A stretch of 22,662 nt of DNA from the NCBI GenBank assembly GCA_001579985.1, contig LRSR01006749.1, positions 1-22,662 of the forward strand. The letters run 5' to 3'. This DNA comes from Hypsibius dujardini (taxonomy: Eukaryota > Tardigrada > Eutardigrada > Parachela > Hypsibiidae). Below, one piece after another: positions 18,473 to 22,662 of the stretch (its first letter is position 1; every line of letters starts with the position of its first letter). A model generated the notes under the pieces. It had not been told where the DNA came from. It did no database searches and worked only from the letters and a program-made list of their open reading frames with translations. The position numbers and the translations under genes are program-made.

Positions 18473-18940
18473 AGCGTTTCGATCGATTTCAAAAAGCACG
18501 CACAGCAAGCAGCACTCTGCTCTGCCGCGGCTTATGTCACTACGTAGATCGATGTTGATGACAAATCGTAAAATACCGGAGTCGTACCTTTGAGTGACAC
18601 GAGAAGGATGCTGGGGAGGAAGAAAAACAATCGTGGAGCTTTTTTCGAAAAATGAAAGTGAACACCGAGAAGTGTCTGTGCAACGTTCCCGCAAATCGGA
18701 GCACCACGTGACTGGCTCCAGTCAGAGGCATATTGAACAAACCACGTGTTGAGGTTTGTCCCGAGTATCGGTCCGTACGGCGATGGCTTTTTCCTGCACG
18801 GCTAACCATAAGATACAGTATTTTTGTTGTGGCGCGCCGCACGGATAAATTCGCACAATCCCAGTTGAAAAGTTCATTTTGCGTATTTTCGAGCGGGATA
18901 TTTCTGTTTCCACTTTGGATTTGTTGCCTGTTCTTCCACC

Positions 18941-19069
18941 ATGAATGTGCACGATATTTTGGGGCATAAGGTGAGGTAGCGGAAAAGTCTGCAGAGTGTG
19001 GAATTCTAAATGGTATTTGTTTTACTAAACTCGACGTGTTTAATTCGACGGTTGGTGTATTTCTTGTAG

Positions 19070-19138
<69 letters not shown>

Positions 19139-19936
19139 CACATTTCCAGCATTTTATCTTCAGGTCGCTTTGAAGTGCTGCCTCATTTGGCGCAGTCTGA
19201 TTCTTGATGAAAATCATCTTAAATGATGGCTTTAAATTTCCTACCTAAAGTTTACAGACTGACGATATTTATCGGTGGGCAAATTTAACTTGGAATTGCT
19301 ATCCCGTTGGATCAACGATTTGATTGATTGGTTGATTGATTGATTGGTCAGTGTTTAAATTGATGAAAATCAATCGCTTAATTGATTGATTGATTAGTTA
19401 TAGTGCATATTTTTTCGTTCTCGCAGCAGGTCTCGCAGAAGAAACGCCAGCAGAATGGCTCAACGGACAGCGACCCGGCCGACGGAATGCCCCCGCAAAA
19501 GATGCGCAAACCGAATGGCGTCTTTCCAGGGGAAGAACGCGTCGGCCACGGAGAACTCCCGGCTGGTTTCTTCGACGCGGAAACTCAGGAAGCGCTCCGC
19601 CGTATGGAATCCGAACCTGGCGTGAGCTTCATATCCCGTTTTTAATTCAATTTGAGTGGAAACAAAAAAGTGGGCAATTTGTATTTCCAGGCGGAACCGT
19701 TCGACGAAACCGCCTTGAGGAAGTTGATCAACGCCTTCGACAAAAAAGTCCTCAAAAACCGCGAGCATCGCGTCAAATATTCTGACGACCCAACCAAGTA
19801 AATAATCTTTCCATTTAAAATGTTACTGAAGCGTGACTGGTAAAATCAATCAACCAATCAATCGACTAATCAACCAATCAATCAACCAATCGATCAATCA
19901 ACCAATCAATCAATCAATCAACTGATCAATCGATCG

Positions 19937-19969
<33 letters not shown>

Positions 19970-20493
19970 TTTAGGTGCTGCAGAAATTTCTAGTAGAAAC
20001 TTAGCGGTTCAATCAATCAATCAATCAATTGATGGTCAAATCATGGATCCATTTCTTGATGTTGAATTCTTGCGTCTTTCTGGTGCTTATTTTTTGATTT
20101 TTCCGTGACAGGTTTATGGACTCTGAGATTGAGTTGAACGACGCCATTCAGGAGATGCATATTTTGGCCACGCAGCCGGATCTCTATCCGGTCCTCGTCC
20201 AGATGAATTTCATCTCCACTATCATTCAGCTCCTGTCCCACGAGAATAGCGGTAAGTCCCACCGGTCCAACACGATCCGCAGCGACAGTGCATTTAGGTA
20301 GTAACTAGCACATACAGCGGCCTGTTTCTTCAGACATATCGATCGCGACGGTGGATCTGCTCCAGGAGCTGACGGATGTCGACACCCTGACGGAATCCTT
20401 CGAGGACGCCTCCAGATTGGTCGATGTGTTGGTGAGTAGACAGACAGACAGACACGCAGGCAGACAGACAGATAGGCAGACAGACAGATAGGC

Positions 20494-20550
<57 letters not shown>

Positions 20551-22331
20551 GAAACAGACAAGCAGACAGACAGACAGCGTCTGTTTTCTGCAGATAAAGG
20601 AGCAGGTAGTTGCCAGCCTGATACAGAACATGGAGCGTCTCGATGAAACCGTAAAGGAGGAAGCCGACGGGGTTCATAACACCTTGAGTGTCTTGGAGAA
20701 TATTTTGGAATTCAAACCCGACAGCTCGGACGCGGTGGCCAAACTTGGTCTGTTGAAGTGGATCCTGAAGCGTCTCAAGGTTTGGCCAGCTTTCTAGGGT
20801 TCCTCGCACTTTCCCCCGAGGAAATGACATGATCATCCTCATCTTTTAACTCGGCATTCATAGTTGAAGATGCCGTTTGACGCCAACAAGCTCTACGCCA
20901 GCGAAATCCTTTCCATCCTGGTGCAGAGTAACGTGGAAACGCGTCGACTGCTCGGGGAGATGGACGGTGTGGACGTCCTACTGCATCAGTTAGCGGTATG
21001 TCTTACAGTAGCCTTCAATTTTGATTGCTGGTACAGTTCTTGATGCGCTCAAGGGTTTATCTAATCTGGCGATTATTACGTTACAGGCTTTCAAGCGTCA
21101 CGACCCACCGACCGGTGAGGAATACGAGATGATGGAGAATCTATTCAACTGCCTCTGTTCGGCGTTGCTCTATTCCGCCAATCGGAAGCTCTTTCTGGAA
21201 GGCGAAGGCCTTCAACTGATGAACCTGATGTTGAGGTGAGGGTGAACCAGCCTCTCTGTCTGCCTGGATGTCTGTCTTTCTGCCTGGGTGCCTGTCTGTC
21301 TGGGTGCCTGGGTGCCTGTCTGTCTGTCTGGGTGCCTGCCTGCCTGGATGTCTGTCTGTTTGTCTGTCTGGGTGCCTGTCTGGGTGCCTGTCTGCCTGTC
21401 TGTCTGTCCGGCTTTCCGGCTTTCCCTTGAATATGTTTGTCTGAATGTCTGTCTGCGTGTGAGAATAGTTGTCTACCTATTTCTTCCTGCCGGACTTTGC
21501 CTGTATTTCGTTTGCCTCTAATACCATTGGTGCTGTAATTTGTAGGGAGAAACGGCAGTCCCGGAACAGTGCCATCAAAGTGCTGGACTTCGCTCTGAGC
21601 AACGACGAGGGTGCTCCGCTGTGCAATAAGTTTGTGGAAATTCTCGGACTGCGAACGATCTTTCCGCTGTTTATGCAGCCGCCGAGGCAGCATAAGAAAC
21701 GTGGCCTCACGCAGAGTGAAGCTGAAGGTACACAGTGTTCCCACCTTAAGAGTCATCAGCTCGATTGATTGATTGACTGGCTCGATTGATTGTTTCTATT
21801 GATTGATTGATTGGCCGCTCGCTTGATCGATTGATTGATTGTTTGCTTTGATTTATTGATAATAGGAACAGTCCCTCGATTGATTGATTGATCGATTGAT
21901 TGATTGTTCAACTAAGGTTGTTAACTGTTTCCGTTGTGGTTTTTTTTCAGAGCATCTTTGTGCGATAATAGCCTCGCTAGCACGGAACACAACCGGCGAA
22001 CCACGACAACGGTTCCTGGGGAAATTTCTCGAAACCGACTTGGAGAAGGTGGAACGGATCACCGAGCTGCATTTTCAGTACACGGAGAAGGTCGCCGAGG
22101 AAGACCGATTGATCGCCCTGGAGAAGGAAAGTGTGGACGACGAGAGCGACGAGGATCGGCAGGATGAGTTTGACCTGCGCCGGCTCGAGAAGGGTGGATT
22201 CACCTTGCAGAAGATTGACGCTGTTATTTTGGAGGTTTACTCCGACGCCGACGTGGAAGTGCGCAATCGGATAGACAGGATCTTGAGGATGCGCGGTGTT
22301 CCAAGGGAGTCTGTGGTGCAGTCTATTAAAG
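18941..22331 (+). CDS. CTNNBL1: Beta-catenin-like protein 1 orthologue (3' partial)
   Basis: Exons 18941-18970, 19427-19621, 19691-19797, 20112-20251, 20334-20431, 20594-20779, 20864-20995, 21087-21235, 21546-21727 and 21951-22331. They give 533 complete codons with all phases consistent. The start is in a strong context (ccaccATGa). Conserved blocks follow human CTNNBL1 in order: DLLQELTDVDTL, NMERLDETVKEEADGVHNTL, KMPFDANKLYASE, GEGLQLMNLMLR, KFVEILGLRTIFPLFM and EFDLRRLE. The N-terminus carries a Lys/Arg-rich segment (KKRQQ, PQKMRKP) in the place of the human nuclear localisation signal; an armadillo-type helical repeat follows. Family knowledge: a nuclear PRP19/CDC5L-associated splicing factor that binds nuclear localisation signals. 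Human CTNNBL1 is 563 residues, so only the last exon (about 30 residues) lies outside the window. Confidence 0.95.
19065..19137. repeat. (TGAT)n microsatellite in CTNNBL1 intron 1
   Basis: About 17 near-perfect copies of tgat. Shorter runs follow at 19318-19348 and 19380-19396, in the same 456-bp intron. Confidence 0.97.
19843..20032. repeat. (CAAT)n repeats in CTNNBL1 intron 3
   Basis: caat/atca repeats with accaatc variants in the 314-bp intron 19798-20111, with a short unique gap near 19970-20010. Confidence 0.95.
20437..20578. repeat. (CAGA)n microsatellite in CTNNBL1 intron 5
   Basis: It begins about 5 bp after the donor (gtgagt) and runs almost to the branch-point region of the intron 20432-20593. 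Confidence 0.97.
21250..21475. repeat. (CTGT/GCCTG)n repeat in CTNNBL1 intron 8
   Basis: ctgtctgt and gggtgcctg repeats in the intron 21236-21545. The remainder of this intron shows nothing else. Confidence 0.94.
21760..21905. repeat. (TGAT)n repeats in CTNNBL1 intron 9
   Basis: attgattg runs with cgattg variants in the intron 21728-21950. Confidence 0.94.
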
Positions 22332-22332
22332 G

Positions 22333-22662
22333 TCAGACAGACAGACAAACAGGCAGACAGACAGACAGACAGACAGACAGGCAAGTAGGCAGGCAGACAG
22401 ACAGGCAGACAGACAGGCAGACGGGCAGACACACAGACAGACACACAGACAGACAAACAGACAGACAGACAGGCAAGTAGGCAGGCAGACAGACAGGCAA
22501 ACAGACAGGCAGACAAACAGGCAGACAGACAGGCAGACGGGCAGACACACAGACAGACAAACAGGCAGACAGACAGACAGACAGGCAGACAGACAGGCAA
22601 GTAGGCAGGCAGACAGACAGGCAAACAGACAGGCAGACAAACAGGCAGACAGACAGGCAGAC
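22333..22662. repeat. (CAGA/CAGG)n repeat with higher-order units, reaching the window edge
   Basis: The repeat starts inside the splice donor itself (G then gtcagacagac). The marker gcaagtaggcagg occurs at 22381, 22473 and 22597. The last 66 bp of the window repeat 22473-22538, so a higher-order unit of about 124 bp is present. It belongs to the last CTNNBL1 intron. Confidence 0.95.

Larger units (their letters stand above)
17427..18940. promoter_or_regulatory. Head-to-head upstream region of ZC3H18 and CTNNBL1
   Basis: 1.5 kb between the two predicted start codons, expected to hold both promoters. A possible non-coding ZC3H18 leader exon lies at about 17510-17595 (minus strand; acceptor gttttag, donor gtacaa). 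Its open frame does not join the coding exon in frame, so it would be 5' UTR. Other contents are (CAAT)n at about 17890-17945 and a tandem duplication at 18341-18472. No TATA box or initiator was identified. Confidence 0.5.

Noticed and set aside
20226-22640. Cys/Leu/Ser/Val repeat frames (SVCLSVCL type) on the minus strand and the RQTDRQTD type on the plus strand
   Set aside because: Shadows of CAGA/CTGT microsatellites in CTNNBL1 introns. The same holds for similar frames at 13690-13795, 14276-15093, 15512-15655 and 21250-21475.

Overview
This window is nuclear DNA from an invertebrate animal, most likely an arthropod. I cannot place it more finely; a crustacean such as an ostracod would fit but is a guess. 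The evidence is spliced GT-AG genes with orthologues of animal RNA-processing proteins, a trypsin-fold gene full of Thr-rich linkers, and many tetranucleotide repeats (CAGA/CTGT and CAAT/ATTG) and foldback elements in the introns.

Layout. (1) About 1-8181, plus strand: the 3' part of a gene for a chain of at least three trypsin-fold domains in one polypeptide. Every active-site position that can be read as a catalytic Ser or His is replaced, so these are serine protease homologues. The 5' end lies outside the window. Introns hold two or three foldback/MITE elements, a (TTCTG)n array and an 82-bp tandem repeat. (2) 8182-10561: 3' flank with a poly(A) signal, a 49-bp minisatellite related to the foldback in the last protease unit, a coding-like patch of unknown origin, a hAT-like non-autonomous element built of CCGCACCGC repeats, and three 27-bp repeats. 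(3) 10562-12790, plus strand: a four-exon gene for a 567-residue protein that I do not recognise. (4) 13261-17418, minus strand: a nine-exon ZC3H18 orthologue of 704 residues, tail to tail with gene 3. (5) 18941 to beyond the right edge, plus strand: a CTNNBL1 orthologue, ten exons seen and only the last roughly 30 residues missing, head to head with ZC3H18.

How the genes relate. ZC3H18 links cap-binding/ARS2 complexes to RNA decay and CTNNBL1 belongs to the PRP19/CDC5L spliceosome environment, so the shared 1.5-kb upstream region may co-express two nuclear RNA-processing genes. The protease-homologue gene and the orphan gene show no visible functional link to that pair. All exon models were assembled by eye from splice sites, reading phase and similarity between units or to remembered family sequences. 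In all four models the phases close without a stop.
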